A DNA stretch of 64,000 nt from Carettochelys insculpta. Lineage: Eukaryota; Chordata; Testudines; Carettochelyidae. Below, piece by piece: positions 12,700 to 21,625 of the stretch (position 1 is the first letter of the stretch; each line of letters starts with the position of its first letter). The notes under the pieces are model-generated. The model was not told the origin of the DNA, did no database searches, and was given only the letters and a program-made list of their open reading frames with translations. Where the stretch lies: NCBI RefSeq assembly GCF_033958435.1, contig NC_134161.1:13826001-13890000 (forward strand), given 5' to 3'. A program made the translations under genes and the position numbers.

Positions 12700-14875
12700 A
12701 AATCCCATGGGAAGCAAGACCAAGAGAGTAAACAACTGAAGAGAGTTGGCAGTTTTTCGAAGGGACATTATTAAGGGCCCAAAAGCAAGCTATACCGGTG
12801 CATAGGAAAGATAGAAAGTATGTTACAAGATGACCTTGGCTTAGCCAGGAGATCTTGCATGATCTCAAAATCAAAAAGGAATCATAGAAAAAGTGGAAAT
12901 CAGGAGAAATTACAAAGGATGAGTATAGGCAAAGAGTATATGTTTGCAAGGGCAAGATTAAAAAGGCAAAGACAAATTCTGATGCTATCCTCCAAAGCAG
13001 TTGCAACCCCTCTGAGCTTGGTATCATCTGCAAACTTAATAAGCATACTCTCTATGTCAAAATGAGCTCAAACTAGTTAGACACATCAAGGGTAGGAATT
13101 AGACATTCTAAAGCTATATGAGAAGCAAAAGAAAGACCAAGGATAGGGTCGGTCCACTATTCAGTGAGGAGGGAGAAACAGTATCAGGAATCTTGGAAAT
13201 GGCAAAGGTGCTTACTGACTTCTTTGTTTTGGTCTTCACCAAGAAGTGTGATGCAGAAATGCCTAATGTGGTGAATGCTAGTGCATCGGTTTAGAGGATA
13301 AAATAAAAAAAGAACAAGATAAAAATGACTTGGAAAAATTAGATGTCTTCAAGTCACCAGGGCTGATGAAATGCAGCCTAGAATACTCAAGGAGCTGATA
13401 GAGGAGGTATCAGAACCTTTAGCTATCATCTTTGAAAAGTCCCAGAAGCGAGGAGGGATTCCAGAAGACTGGAAAAGGGCAAATATAGTGCCCATCTATA
13501 AAAAGGGGGAAAAAAAGAACAACCAAGGAAACTGCAGACCAGTCAGTTTAACTTCTGTGCCAGGAAAGGTAATAGAGCAAGTAATTAAGGAATTCATCTG
13601 CAAACTTCTGGAAGAAAATAAGGTGATATGTAACAGCCAGAATGGATTTGTAATGAGCAAATCATGCCAGACCAATCTGATACCTTTCTATGACAGGATA
13701 ACAAGTCCTGTGCTTAAGGTAGAAGCTGTCGATGTGATATATCTAGACTTTAGGCATTTGATAGATTCACATGATCTTCTCATCAGTAAACTAGGCAAAT
13801 ACAACTTAGATGGAGTTACTATAACTGGCTAGGTAACCATTCTCAGAGAGTAGGGTATTATGGCTCGCAGTCATGCTGGAAGGGCATAACAGGTGGGGTT
13901 CCGCAGGGATCTGTTTTGGGACTGGTTCTATTCAATATCTTCATCAACAATTTAGATATTGGTATAGAGAGTATGCTTATTAAGTTTGCAGATGATACAA
14001 AGCTGGGAGGGGTTGCAACTGCTTTGGAGGATAAGGTGAGAATTTAAAATGATCTGGACAAACTGGAGAAATGGTCTGAGGTAAACAGGATGAAGTTTAA
14101 TAAGGAAAGGGCCAAGTACTCCAGTTGGGAAGGAACAGTCAGCTTCATACATACAGAATGGGAAGTGACTGTCTTGGAAGGAGTACTGGAGAAAGGGATT
14201 TGGGGTCACAGTGGATCACAAGCCAAATACGAGTCAACAGTATGATGCTGCTGCGGAAAAAGCAAACATGATTCTGGGATGTATTAACAGGCATGTGGAA
14301 AGCAAGACACAATAAGTCATTCTTCTGCTCTACTCAGCGCTCATTAGGCTTCAACTGGAGTATTACGTTCATTTCTGGGCAGCATTTTTCAACAAAGATG
14401 TGAAAAAATTGGAGAAGGTCCAGAGAAGAGCAACAAGAATTATTAGAGGTCTAGAAAATATGAGCTATGATGGAAGACCGAAAGAACTGGGCTTGTTTAG
14501 TTTAGAAAAGAGAAGGCTTAGAGGGGACATGACAGTGGTTAACAAGTACCTTAAAGAGGGTTACAAAGAGGAGAAAATTGTTCTCCTTGGCCTCTGAGGA
14601 TAGGTCAAGGAGCAATGGGCTTAAATTGCAGCAAGAGAGGTTTAGGTTGGACATTAGGAAAAACACCCTAACTGTCAGGATGTCTAAATACTGGAATAAA
14701 CTGCCTAGGGAGGTTGTGGACTCTCCATCACTGGAGATATTTAAGAGCAGGTTAGATAGACGTCTATCAGGGATGGTCTACACAGTGCTTGGTCCTACTG
14801 TGAGGCAGGGGACTGGACTCGATGACCTCTCGAGGTTCCTTTCAGTTCTAGCGTTCTATGAGTCTATTTGTTTTT
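12700..14875 (+). mobile_element. CR1-like LINE, long decayed copy
   Basis: The longest CR1 here. It runs from the endonuclease-RT linker (…[16 protein letters not shown]… region) through the RT (13370-14030, with [10 protein letters not shown] at about 13979) to the C-terminal region (14400-14760) and a 3' end near GTTCTATGAGTC at 14850. Several frameshifts and stops break it. A 70-80 bp piece at 12985-13060 is inverted CR1 sequence matching 13963-14035 of the same copy. The 3' end type (TTCTATGAGTCTAT) differs from the TTCTTATG copies at 8650 and 61098, so it is an older subfamily. Confidence 0.9.
13371..13832 (+). pseudogene. CR1 reverse transcriptase fragment
   Basis: A 153-codon open stretch of the CR1 RT. 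It includes QPRILKELIEEVSEPLAIIFEKS, EDWKRANIVPIYKKGEK, the PVSLTSVPGKVIEQ block and an Asn-Gly-Phe block. The palm aspartate motif reads V-I-Y-L-D-F-R near residue 125 (usual form is LDF-SKAFD). The frame is lost soon after, and the FADD block lies further on at about 13979-14000 in another frame. The protein normally primes reverse transcription at a nicked target; this copy cannot make a complete enzyme. Confidence 0.85.
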
Positions 14876-15236
14876 TGTTGAAATGTTAGATGTAGATTGA
14901 AATTGTGGTTCTTAGGAAAAAAAATGTGTGACAAATGTTTTCTTAAACTGGCCTCTTAATTGACTTTTTTCCCTAAAAAGTTATTGAATAAACCTGGATG
15001 AAACTAATAGAAAAACTGGTTATATTTCTCACTTTCCATCTTTTTATGGAGGTCTCTGCTTGGTTAAAGAATGGACTCAAATTATGTAAATTGCCATAAG
15101 GTAACATTTAACATTTGCTTAAAAACAAAATATACTTACATGCTATCTAGCCCTATATTTGGTTCTAATACCAATATCATCTCTGGCAAAATAAATCCCA
15201 TTTATCTAAAAAGCTGATGACTTTTGATAAATAATG
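14876..15236. other. AT-rich flank of the DIRS element
   Basis: No feature seen. The base composition changes abruptly at 15237 where the GC-rich DIRS element begins. Confidence 0.6.
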
Positions 15237-15402
15237 TTCTTCTTCGAGTGTCCCCGTGGGTGCTCCACATTAGGTGTCGGGCTCGCCCGGCGCCGCAGAT
15301 TGGATCTTCCAAGCAGTTTCTGCCGGACCGCGCATGCGCCGGTGCGCGCCGCTCCCTTGCGCGCTCCTGGCCACGTGCACGATCCGGTCCCCGCCAGTTC
15401 CT
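15237..15402 (+). repeat. DIRS left inverted terminal repeat
   Basis: Begins TTCTTCTTCGAGTGTCCCCG and stays similar to the complement of 20609-20807 through GCCCGGCGCCGCAGAT and CCCCGCCAGTTCCT. The right copy carries about 35 extra outer bases, an asymmetry typical of DIRS ends. The repeat lies just upstream of gag and probably includes promoter sequence. No TATA box was assigned. Confidence 0.92.
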
Positions 15403-15441
15403 CTTAACCGCCATCGGCTGCAGATGGAATCCGACTAGGCT

Positions 15442-17427
15442 ATGGCCAAGTTAGCGCAAAAACGGAGGAAAGCCTCCCCAGCCCGATCCCTGCCGGCAGC
15501 AACAGCGAGCGGGACGGGAGGAGCGCGCAGCCCCCAGCCGCAGCAACAGCTGATCGGCGGCGGCACGGAGAGCCACGTGGAGGCGGCTCAGCCTCCGATA
15601 ATCAAACAGCCGCCCCGCACCGCAGGCAGGGCGGCGGCTAAACAAGCGCCAGTACTGGTGGCACCGCAAGCAGCGGCACCGACCCCTGGGGAACCGGCGG
15701 TGCAGAGCGCGCAGGCACGCAGCCTGCAGGCACCGGAGGACACCGCCCGTGCGGCACCGCCCATGAGCGTGCCGAGCACGGCGCGGACGGGGACGAGATC
15801 CCCTACACATCATGGGGCGGAGCTACCTCCTCAAGGGAGGGGGAAGGCTGCACACAAAACGAGGCACCGCAGCCCCTTTCCAGACAGGGCTGCAGAGTTG
15901 CTTTCTCTCAGCCCTCCGCTTATGCTGCAGACTCCAACCAGAAGGCAGGGGTCCCCCCTAGCCTACCCGGAGCCCCTGTCTCCATTTTTACAACCAGCCT
16001 CGCCCTGGCTGGGACCACCTTCACCCTTCTTGGGGTTTGAGCCGCTGGAATACTATCACAAATCGCTCTCTCCAGTGTCCCAGATCTCTCGACGATCTCG
16101 CTCCCCTAGACGCAGAGGGTATGCACCAAGGGAGTGGTCTAGGTCACCTTCCCAAGAACAGTGCCCATGCTGCCATGGTCGCCCCTATCACGCGGGGCAT
16201 AGACATCACCGGCCATCTACCAGGGAAAGATCCCCACAGACGGTCCCGTATCTCCGAGGGCAATCGCAAACGGGGACAGAGACTCAAGTATCTCAGGGGG
16301 AACTGGTTATGGAACCCCGAGATTTTCCCTTGCAAGCTTCCAGCGAGAGGATGTACCATCACCAACAGGAACCGGAAGGGTCCAGAGGGGCGTACCCTAG
16401 TGGTTCCTCGCTCTCCTCCCCGGACGAGGCTACGGCCCCGGGGGACGTCCATCCTCTGGACGATCTCAAACAGTTTCAAGAGCTGTTTAAGAGGGTGGCC
16501 TTCATGCAAGGCATCCAGACAGCAGAGGTGCAAGAGAAACACCCTAAGCTCCTCAAAAATTTGAGACCTCCGGCCTCCTCCAAAATAGCAATACCGCTTG
16601 ATGAAGCAATCTTGGAGTCCGCCACTATGATATGGCAGACCCCTGCGACTATTCCGCCTGTCCACAAGAGAGCGGATAAGAAATACTTCGTGCCGGCGAA
16701 GGGCATGGAGTTCCTGTTCAGCCACCCACAACCAAATTCCTTGGTGGTGGAGTCGTCGCAACAAAAATCAAAGACATCTCAATTCAAGACAGGGAGAACA
16801 GACAAAGATGCCAAGAAGCTAGAGCTGTTTGGCAGAAAGGTCTACTCCTCCTCCACTCTACTGTTGCGAATGGCAAATTACGCAGCGCATTTAGCGAACC
16901 ATAATTTCGACAACTACACTAGGTTAACCTCCCTCATGGACTCGCTTCCAGAGGACAAGAAACCGGTGATCAAGGTCATCGTGCAAGAAGGCTACGCGGC
17001 CTCGAGGACGGGAGTTCAGATCGCCCTGGACGTTGTGGACACAGCAGCACGCTCCACAGCTACGGCAGTGGTGATGCGAAGGGAGTCCTGGCTCCAGACT
17101 TCGGGTATACCGAGGGATCTGCAGGCAAAGATAGTCGATCTTCCCTTTGACTCGCAGAAGCTGTTTGCTGAATCAACTGACTCGGTCCTTCATTCCAGTA
17201 AAGATTCAAGAGCCACACTTAGGACCCTGGGGATTTACACCCCTCCATACAGAAAGAAAAAGTACTACCCTCAACAAAGATGGTACCAGTACCAGCAACA
17301 GCGTCCCCAGTACCACAGGGGTTACGAGCAAGGGCGACATCAACAGCACCAGCAGTACAGAACTCCCAGGCGACGTTCCCAACAGAGCCGTGCGTCCTCG
17401 GGGCAGGGCCAAAGGCCACAAGTTTGA
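15442..17427 (+). CDS. DIRS ORF1, Gag-like protein
   Basis: A 661-residue open frame, the first of the element, starting at ATGGCCAAG about 40 bases inside the left terminal repeat. The N-terminal 270 residues are rich in Ala, Pro, Ser and Arg and look disordered and basic, with an SRRSRSPRRR stretch. From about residue 335 (DDLKQFQELFKRVAFMQGIQ) it becomes a folded-looking, helical region carrying the pattern typical of DIRS gag proteins (…YAAHLANHNFDNY…, …RRESWLQTSG…). The C-terminus is Gln/Tyr/Arg-rich, suited to nucleic-acid binding, and has no CCHC zinc knuckle. It is inferred to package element RNA. The stop at 17425 is followed after 90 bases by the ATG of the frame-1 recombinase ORF. 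Confidence 0.9.
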   Translation: MAKLAQKRRKASPARSLPAATASGTGGARSPQPQQQLIGGGTESHVEAAQPPIIKQPPRTAGRAAAKQAPVLVAPQAAAPTPGEPAVQSAQARSLQAPEDTARAAPPMSVPSTARTGTRSPTHHGAELPPQGRGKAAHKTRHRSPFPDRAAELLSLSPPLMLQTPTRRQGSPLAYPEPLSPFLQPASPWLGPPSPFLGFEPLEYYHKSLSPVSQISRRSRSPRRRGYAPREWSRSPSQEQCPCCHGRPYHAGHRHHRPSTRERSPQTVPYLRGQSQTGTETQVSQGELVMEPRDFPLQASSERMYHHQQEPEGSRGAYPSGSSLSSPDEATAPGDVHPLDDLKQFQELFKRVAFMQGIQTAEVQEKHPKLLKNLRPPASSKIAIPLDEAILESATMIWQTPATIPPVHKRADKKYFVPAKGMEFLFSHPQPNSLVVESSQQKSKTSQFKTGRTDKDAKKLELFGRKVYSSSTLLLRMANYAAHLANHNFDNYTRLTSLMDSLPEDKKPVIKVIVQEGYAASRTGVQIALDVVDTAARSTATAVVMRRESWLQTSGIPRDLQAKIVDLPFDSQKLFAESTDSVLHSSKDSRATLRTLGIYTPPYRKKKYYPQQRWYQYQQQRPQYHRGYEQGRHQQHQQYRTPRRRSQQSRASSGQGQRPQV

Positions 17428-17517
17428 CACACAGATCCAGGGCTGCGCCATCACTACCATCGCACAAGGTCATCCGACGCTGTTATTCCACCATCGCCTC
17501 TGACCATTCTACGACCA

Positions 17518-20397
17518 GTGGCAAAGGATCACCACAGACAAATGGGTGCTGGAGATCATAGCCACAGGGTACGCCATCCCCTTCCAGTCGCTCCCACCGC
17601 CACGACCTCCACCCAGGCCCCACCTCCAGGAGGCCTCCCATGTAACGAGGCTCAAGCAGGAGGTAGACCATCTCATGCTCATAGGGGTAGTGGAAAGAGT
17701 GCCAGAGCAACTGCAAGGAAAAGGGTCCTACTCGAGGTACTTCCTCACGGAGAAAAAGACAGGAGGCTGGAGGCCCATCTTAGATCTTCGAGGCCTCAAC
17801 CGGTACCTGCGCAAGCAACGCTTTCGGATGATCACAATCGCCTCCATCCTAACGGCACTGGACGATGGAGATTGGTTCGCAGCCCTCGACTTACAAGACG
17901 TGTATTTTCACATAACTATCCATCCGGCTCACCGGCGATTCCTCCGGTTCATGGTAGGCAAAGAACATTTTCAATACAAGGTCCTACCGTTTGGCCTCTC
18001 CTCGGCCCCCAGAGTCTTCACCAAGACCTTGGCAGTGGTGTCAGCCTACCTGCACAGACAGGGAGTATTTATATTCTCGTATCTGGACGACTGCCTACTC
18101 AAAGGGGCCTCGAAGGAGGAGGTACTACGCATAATACGCGTCACAGGAGGCACGTTCTCTTCGCTCGGCCTGGTTATCAATCTGGCAAAATCAAAGATAG
18201 ACCCCACACAGGACATAGAGTTCATAGGGGCACGCATAAATTCTATTACAGCGAGAGTGTATCTGCCAGAGACTCGCTTTCGGGCCATCGGCTCCCTCGT
18301 GCAGGTCATCACCTTCAGCCCTACGGTGCCGGTCCTTACGTGCTTACAGCTGCTGGGCCACATGGCAGCGGCGACATTCGTAGTACAGAACGCCAGGTTA
18401 CACATGCGCAGCATGCAGCACTGGCTGGCGAGCATATACAAACCGGCAGCACACACCGTTCACAGGGTGGTGTCGCCCACAGCAGAGGTGCGCAAATCCC
18501 TGCAATGGTGGGTAAACCCCAAGAACTTGCTAACAGGGGTACCCTTCCACCAACCACAAATATCGGTTTTTCTTACTACAGATGCCTCCCTCATAGGGTG
18601 GGGAGCACACATGGGCGAAGAGGTGACTCGAGGGCTGTGGTCCTCCACGGAGCAGTCACTGCACATAAATATACTGGAGCTCAGAGCAGTGTTCAACGCC
18701 TGCAGACACTTTCGAGACCATATACAAGGCAAAGTTGTCGGGATCAGTACAGACAATACCTCCACCATGTTTTATATAAATCAGCAAGGAGGAGCTCGGT
18801 CCCGTGCCTTATGTGCGGAAGCAGTCCGGTTATGGAACTGGTGCATCGCCAACAATATAACCTTGAAAGCTTCGTACTTACCAGGCGCTCACATTGTGAA
18901 GGCAGACCAGCTGAGCAGGCGTTTTGCACTCACGCACAAGTGGCAGATCCGTCCCGATCTGCTACGACCGATTTTTCACGCATGGGGTTTTCCCCAGATA
19001 GACCTGTTTGCCACTCAACACAACAAGAAGTGCCCACGATTCTGCTCCAGGGCAGGACTGGGACAGGGGTCCCTGGGGGACGCATTCGCGATCTCGTGGA
19101 GGGGCCCCCTGCTTTACGCTTTTCCTCCCACAGTGCTGATCCACAAAGTCTTGCAGAAAGCCAGGAGGGAAGGAGCCCGAATGATCCTGATAGTCCCAAC
19201 GTGGGATCGACAGCAGTGGTTCCCCCTACTCCTGCGCATGTCGGACCGTCCACCGATGCCCCTTCCGGTGGCGCTGGATCTGCTCACGCAAGCCCAGGGG
19301 TCCATAGTGCATCCGCACCCCCAAGGCCTGCGACTACAAGCGTGGTTAATCCATGGTGCAGCTCCCTAGAGAGCACATGTACGGAGGAAGTGCAGCAAGT
19401 CCTAGAAAGTAGCAGGAGGACTTCCACCAGGAAGACCTACAAGCAGAAATGGACTCGCTTCACGGCATGGTGTTCTACCAAACAGCTAGCCCCCCTTTCG
19501 GTGCCTATACCTGTGATATTAGAGTATTTACTGGACCTCAAGAGAGAAGGACTCTCACTATCCTCGTTAAAGGTCCACCTTGCTGCCATTTCGGCGTTCA
19601 GACACGAAGAGGAAGGGCACACGGTGTTCGCCCATCCCATGGTTACCAGGTTCCTCAAAGGGTTGGTAAACCTATACCCCCCTTGGAAACCACTTCCACC
19701 TTCGTGGAACTTGGACCTGGTGCTTAATGTGCTAATGGGACCACCGTTCGAGCCCTTGGCCACGGTTTCCCTCCGCCTCCTTACGATAAAGACGACCTTT
19801 CTTCTCGCAATCACTTCAGCTCGCAGGGTGAGCGAACTTGCGGCAGTTATGGCAACGCCACCCTGCACTGTTTTTTCCAAGGAGGCGGTAGCCATACGGC
19901 TGCATCCAGCCTTTGTTCCCAAAGTTTCTTCTGAGTTTTACATTAACGAACCTATTGTTTTACCCTTGTTTTATCCAAAGCCTCATAACTCTAACAAAGA
20001 GGCGCGCCTACAGCTCCTGGACGTGAGGAGGGCGCTAGCCTTCTATATAGACAGGACCAAGTCCTTCCGGAAAACGGATAGACTCCTAGTCTCTCTCGCT
20101 CCCAAATCGAAAGGAGAAGGTCTCTCTTCGCAGAGAATCTTTAAGCACATCGTATCCTGCATAAAAATGTGCTACGAACTCAAAAAGACTCCTTTACTGG
20201 CCACTCCCAGGGCTCATTCCACTAGGGCGGTGGCGGCATCAACAGCCTTTTTCAAGGGCGTTGCGCTAAAAGAGATTTGCCGAGCGGCGACCTGGTCATC
20301 CTATGATACATTCGCCAAACATTACGCCCTTCACAGGGTATTCCAAGAGGATACCCATCTCCCGACAGCGGTCCTCTCGGGGACATGCTGCACATAA
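17518..20397 (+). CDS. DIRS tyrosine recombinase ORF with long overlap of RT
   Basis: A 959-codon open frame in frame 1. The recognisable enzyme is its C-terminal third, about residues 615-955. A SAM-like N-domain begins near TRKTYKQKWTRFTAWC, followed by the catalytic domain. Candidate catalytic residues are R769/R770 (TSARRVSEL), H900-x-x-R903 (HSTR) and the nucleophile Y936 (FAKHYALH; Y930 is the alternative). Such enzymes integrate the circular DNA intermediate of DIRS elements. Residues 1-610 are read in another frame across the whole RT/RNase H gene and are Arg/Ser/Pro/His-rich without a recognised fold. Overlapping recombinase and RT frames are known in Dictyostelium DIRS-1. The true recombinase start may lie near 19,300, reached by frameshift or re-initiation. 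Confidence 0.88.
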   Translation: MAKDHHRQMGAGDHSHRVRHPLPVAPTATTSTQAPPPGGLPCNEAQAGGRPSHAHRGSGKSARATARKRVLLEVLPHGEKDRRLEAHLRSSRPQPVPAQATLSDDHNRLHPNGTGRWRLVRSPRLTRRVFSHNYPSGSPAIPPVHGRQRTFSIQGPTVWPLLGPQSLHQDLGSGVSLPAQTGSIYILVSGRLPTQRGLEGGGTTHNTRHRRHVLFARPGYQSGKIKDRPHTGHRVHRGTHKFYYSESVSARDSLSGHRLPRAGHHLQPYGAGPYVLTAAGPHGSGDIRSTERQVTHAQHAALAGEHIQTGSTHRSQGGVAHSRGAQIPAMVGKPQELANRGTLPPTTNIGFSYYRCLPHRVGSTHGRRGDSRAVVLHGAVTAHKYTGAQSSVQRLQTLSRPYTRQSCRDQYRQYLHHVLYKSARRSSVPCLMCGSSPVMELVHRQQYNLESFVLTRRSHCEGRPAEQAFCTHAQVADPSRSATTDFSRMGFSPDRPVCHSTQQEVPTILLQGRTGTGVPGGRIRDLVEGPPALRFSSHSADPQSLAESQEGRSPNDPDSPNVGSTAVVPPTPAHVGPSTDAPSGGAGSAHASPGVHSASAPPRPATTSVVNPWCSSLESTCTEEVQQVLESSRRTSTRKTYKQKWTRFTAWCSTKQLAPLSVPIPVILEYLLDLKREGLSLSSLKVHLAAISAFRHEEEGHTVFAHPMVTRFLKGLVNLYPPWKPLPPSWNLDLVLNVLMGPPFEPLATVSLRLLTIKTTFLLAITSARRVSELAAVMATPPCTVFSKEAVAIRLHPAFVPKVSSEFYINEPIVLPLFYPKPHNSNKEARLQLLDVRRALAFYIDRTKSFRKTDRLLVSLAPKSKGEGLSSQRIFKHIVSCIKMCYELKKTPLLATPRAHSTRAVAASTAFFKGVALKEICRAATWSSYDTFAKHYALHRVFQEDTHLPTAVLSGTCCT
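17546..19369 (+). CDS. DIRS reverse transcriptase / RNase H polyprotein
   Basis: A 607-residue open frame in frame 2. The RT domain (about residues 25-260) has the palm aspartate in ALDLQDVYFH (D115), the LPFGLSSAP block and the catalytic YLDD at 179-182. RNase H follows, with candidate acidic residues D346 (TTDAS), E378 (ILELRA), D403 (STDNTS) and D454 (VKADQLSR). From about residue 470 comes the DIRS-type region with IDLFATQHNKKC, DAF..SW and PTWDRQQWFP, which some authors compare with Dam-like methyltransferases; I see no convincing methylase motif. The frame reads open upstream to about 17147 apart from a TGA at 17501-17503, and the conserved-looking PFYDQWQRITTDKWVLEI begins right after it. 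The translated start is therefore uncertain: 17546 is simply the first ATG after that stop. Confidence 0.92.
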   Translation: MLEIIATGYAIPFQSLPPPRPPPRPHLQEASHVTRLKQEVDHLMLIGVVERVPEQLQGKGSYSRYFLTEKKTGGWRPILDLRGLNRYLRKQRFRMITIASILTALDDGDWFAALDLQDVYFHITIHPAHRRFLRFMVGKEHFQYKVLPFGLSSAPRVFTKTLAVVSAYLHRQGVFIFSYLDDCLLKGASKEEVLRIIRVTGGTFSSLGLVINLAKSKIDPTQDIEFIGARINSITARVYLPETRFRAIGSLVQVITFSPTVPVLTCLQLLGHMAAATFVVQNARLHMRSMQHWLASIYKPAAHTVHRVVSPTAEVRKSLQWWVNPKNLLTGVPFHQPQISVFLTTDASLIGWGAHMGEEVTRGLWSSTEQSLHINILELRAVFNACRHFRDHIQGKVVGISTDNTSTMFYINQQGGARSRALCAEAVRLWNWCIANNITLKASYLPGAHIVKADQLSRRFALTHKWQIRPDLLRPIFHAWGFPQIDLFATQHNKKCPRFCSRAGLGQGSLGDAFAISWRGPLLYAFPPTVLIHKVLQKARREGARMILIVPTWDRQQWFPLLLRMSDRPPMPLPVALDLLTQAQGSIVHPHPQGLRLQAWLIHGAAP

Positions 20398-20438
20398 TCC
20401 GATTACCCACCTCCTATCTTGGGTTACTGCTGGGTAGT

Positions 20439-20539
20439 CACCTAATGTGGAGCACCCACGGGGACACTCGAAGAAGAAAGAGAGGTTACTCACCGTAGTA
20501 ACGGTGGTTCTTCGAGATGTGTCCCCGTGGGTGCTCCAC
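20439..20539 (+). repeat. DIRS internal complementary region (circle-junction template)
   Basis: Bases 20439-20478 are the reverse complement of the outer left end (…GTGGAGCACCCACGGGGAC…), and 20475-20539 are the reverse complement of the outer right end (AGAAAGAGAGGTTACTCACC…). The two parts overlap by AGAA. In the accepted DIRS model this region templates completion and joining of the two ends into a circle, and the short overlap marks the junction where the recombinase acts. Confidence 0.9.
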
Positions 20540-20608
20540 CACCTGCCCATCCTACCCGCTTCGGATCTCTGTTTAGTGTTTTGCAGGAGCATTCGAGGCG
20601 GTTGGTCA

Positions 20609-20807
20609 AGGAACTGGCGGGGACTGGATCGCGCACGTGGCCAGGAGCACGCAAGGGAGTGGCACGCACCGGCACATGCGCGGTCTGGCAGAAACTGCTT
20701 GGAAGAGCCGATCTGCGGCGCCGGGCGAGCCCGACACCTAATGTGGAGCACCCACGGGGACACATCTCGAAGAACCACCGTTACTACGGTGAATAACCTC
20801 TCTTTCT
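20609..20807 (-). repeat. DIRS right inverted terminal repeat
   Basis: The reverse complement of this segment matches 15237-15402 with scattered differences and adds an outer extension ending ACCTCTCTTTCT. Bases 20508-20539 and the outer part of this repeat also pair with each other, so the last 300 bases can fold back on themselves. Confidence 0.92.
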
Positions 20808-21145
20808 GCAACCCCTTTGAGAAATAAGACAATAAGCTGCGATTATGCAAATGACTTGTTTACATAAAAACATTCAGAAGGAACAGCCAGTATTTGTAAA
20901 ATGTCATTCGAAAAGTTAAGTGCATTAAAATGTTGGGGCAGCAGTCTTTTGCGGTAATTTCATGTACTGCTTTTTAAACAACCTTGCCTGTTTGAAAAAG
21001 GAATTTCAAGTAGATTCTTCATTTCTGTTAGATTAACTATACTATGGTACTGTGCAAAGTATTCCATCTGAAAGGCAACTGTTTTCCCTTTGATTGGTCC
21101 CACTGGTTTAATTTTTTGGGCAGATTGTTCTAGAAGATTTGTATG
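20808..21145. other. AT-rich flank, no feature seen
   Basis: Composition returns to AT-rich right after the DIRS end. No gene or repeat is recognised. Confidence 0.55.
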
Positions 21146-21625
21146 GGTTGTACTTCCCTCATCTGGCACCCTCAGGACCGGTCTGGGAATTTGCTGAACA
21201 AGGGGTGGTCTCCTTCCTCCAAACCCACCCCTGCACTTGCTGCCCTCCCTGCTGCCAGCTTCAGTTCACCCCATTGCCCCCCAGACTCTTACCCAGGAGC
21301 CCCCTTACCTCTGGCCTGTCCAGTGGCCTCTTCTGGGCTGACACGGGCCCTGGCCGTGCCAAGACTGTTGAATGTGGCCCCGCGCACTCAGTGGCCCCAG
21401 CTCTAACCCTAGCCAGGTTGCCGCCTCCAATCCAGGAACTCAAGTCCTGTTGTGCTCCCTTGCCTAGGGCCACCAGTCCCCCTATCACCAGGTTTCACCT
21501 GTCCCTCACCCTCCTAGCCTCCCAGTCTGGAGCTCTCTAGTCTGATAACATCCATTGTCTGCCAGGACCACAAATATTGCCAGACCAGAGAATCACAGTT
21601 TTGGGAGGTGCAGTCTATAGACTAT
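21146..21625. repeat. Probable non-autonomous DNA element, GC-rich core
   Basis: The left part TTGTACTTCCCTCATCTGGCACC and the complement of the right part (TGCACCTCCC…GTGATTCTCTGGTCTGGCA) are imperfect inverted repeats around a GC-rich, Pro/Leu-coding-looking middle. A related end (CTCTCATCCAGCACCCTTGGGA) occurs at 57668, and a short form (GGCTGGCACCCTCAGGACC) at 30560. Open frames inside are treated as composition artefacts. Confidence 0.45.

Larger units (their letters stand above)
15237..20807 (+). mobile_element. Complete DIRS-type tyrosine-recombinase retrotransposon
   Basis: A 5.57-kb unit bounded by inverted terminal repeats. It encodes gag, RT/RNase H and a tyrosine recombinase, and ends with an internal complementary region. 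This is the diagnostic layout of the DIRS group, which copies via RNA, forms a circular DNA and integrates by site-specific recombination instead of an integrase or endonuclease. No target duplication is expected, and none is seen between TTTTGATAAATAATG on the left and GCAACCCCTTTGAG on the right. All three major frames are open and the catalytic residues are in place. The ends were set by matching to the internal complementary region. The only visible lesion candidate is a TGA at 17501-17503. Confidence 0.95.

Noticed and set aside
16144..16764. A 206-codon minus-strand open frame inside the DIRS gag gene
   Set aside because: Antisense shadow of GC-rich coding sequence; composition and codon pattern follow gag on the plus strand.
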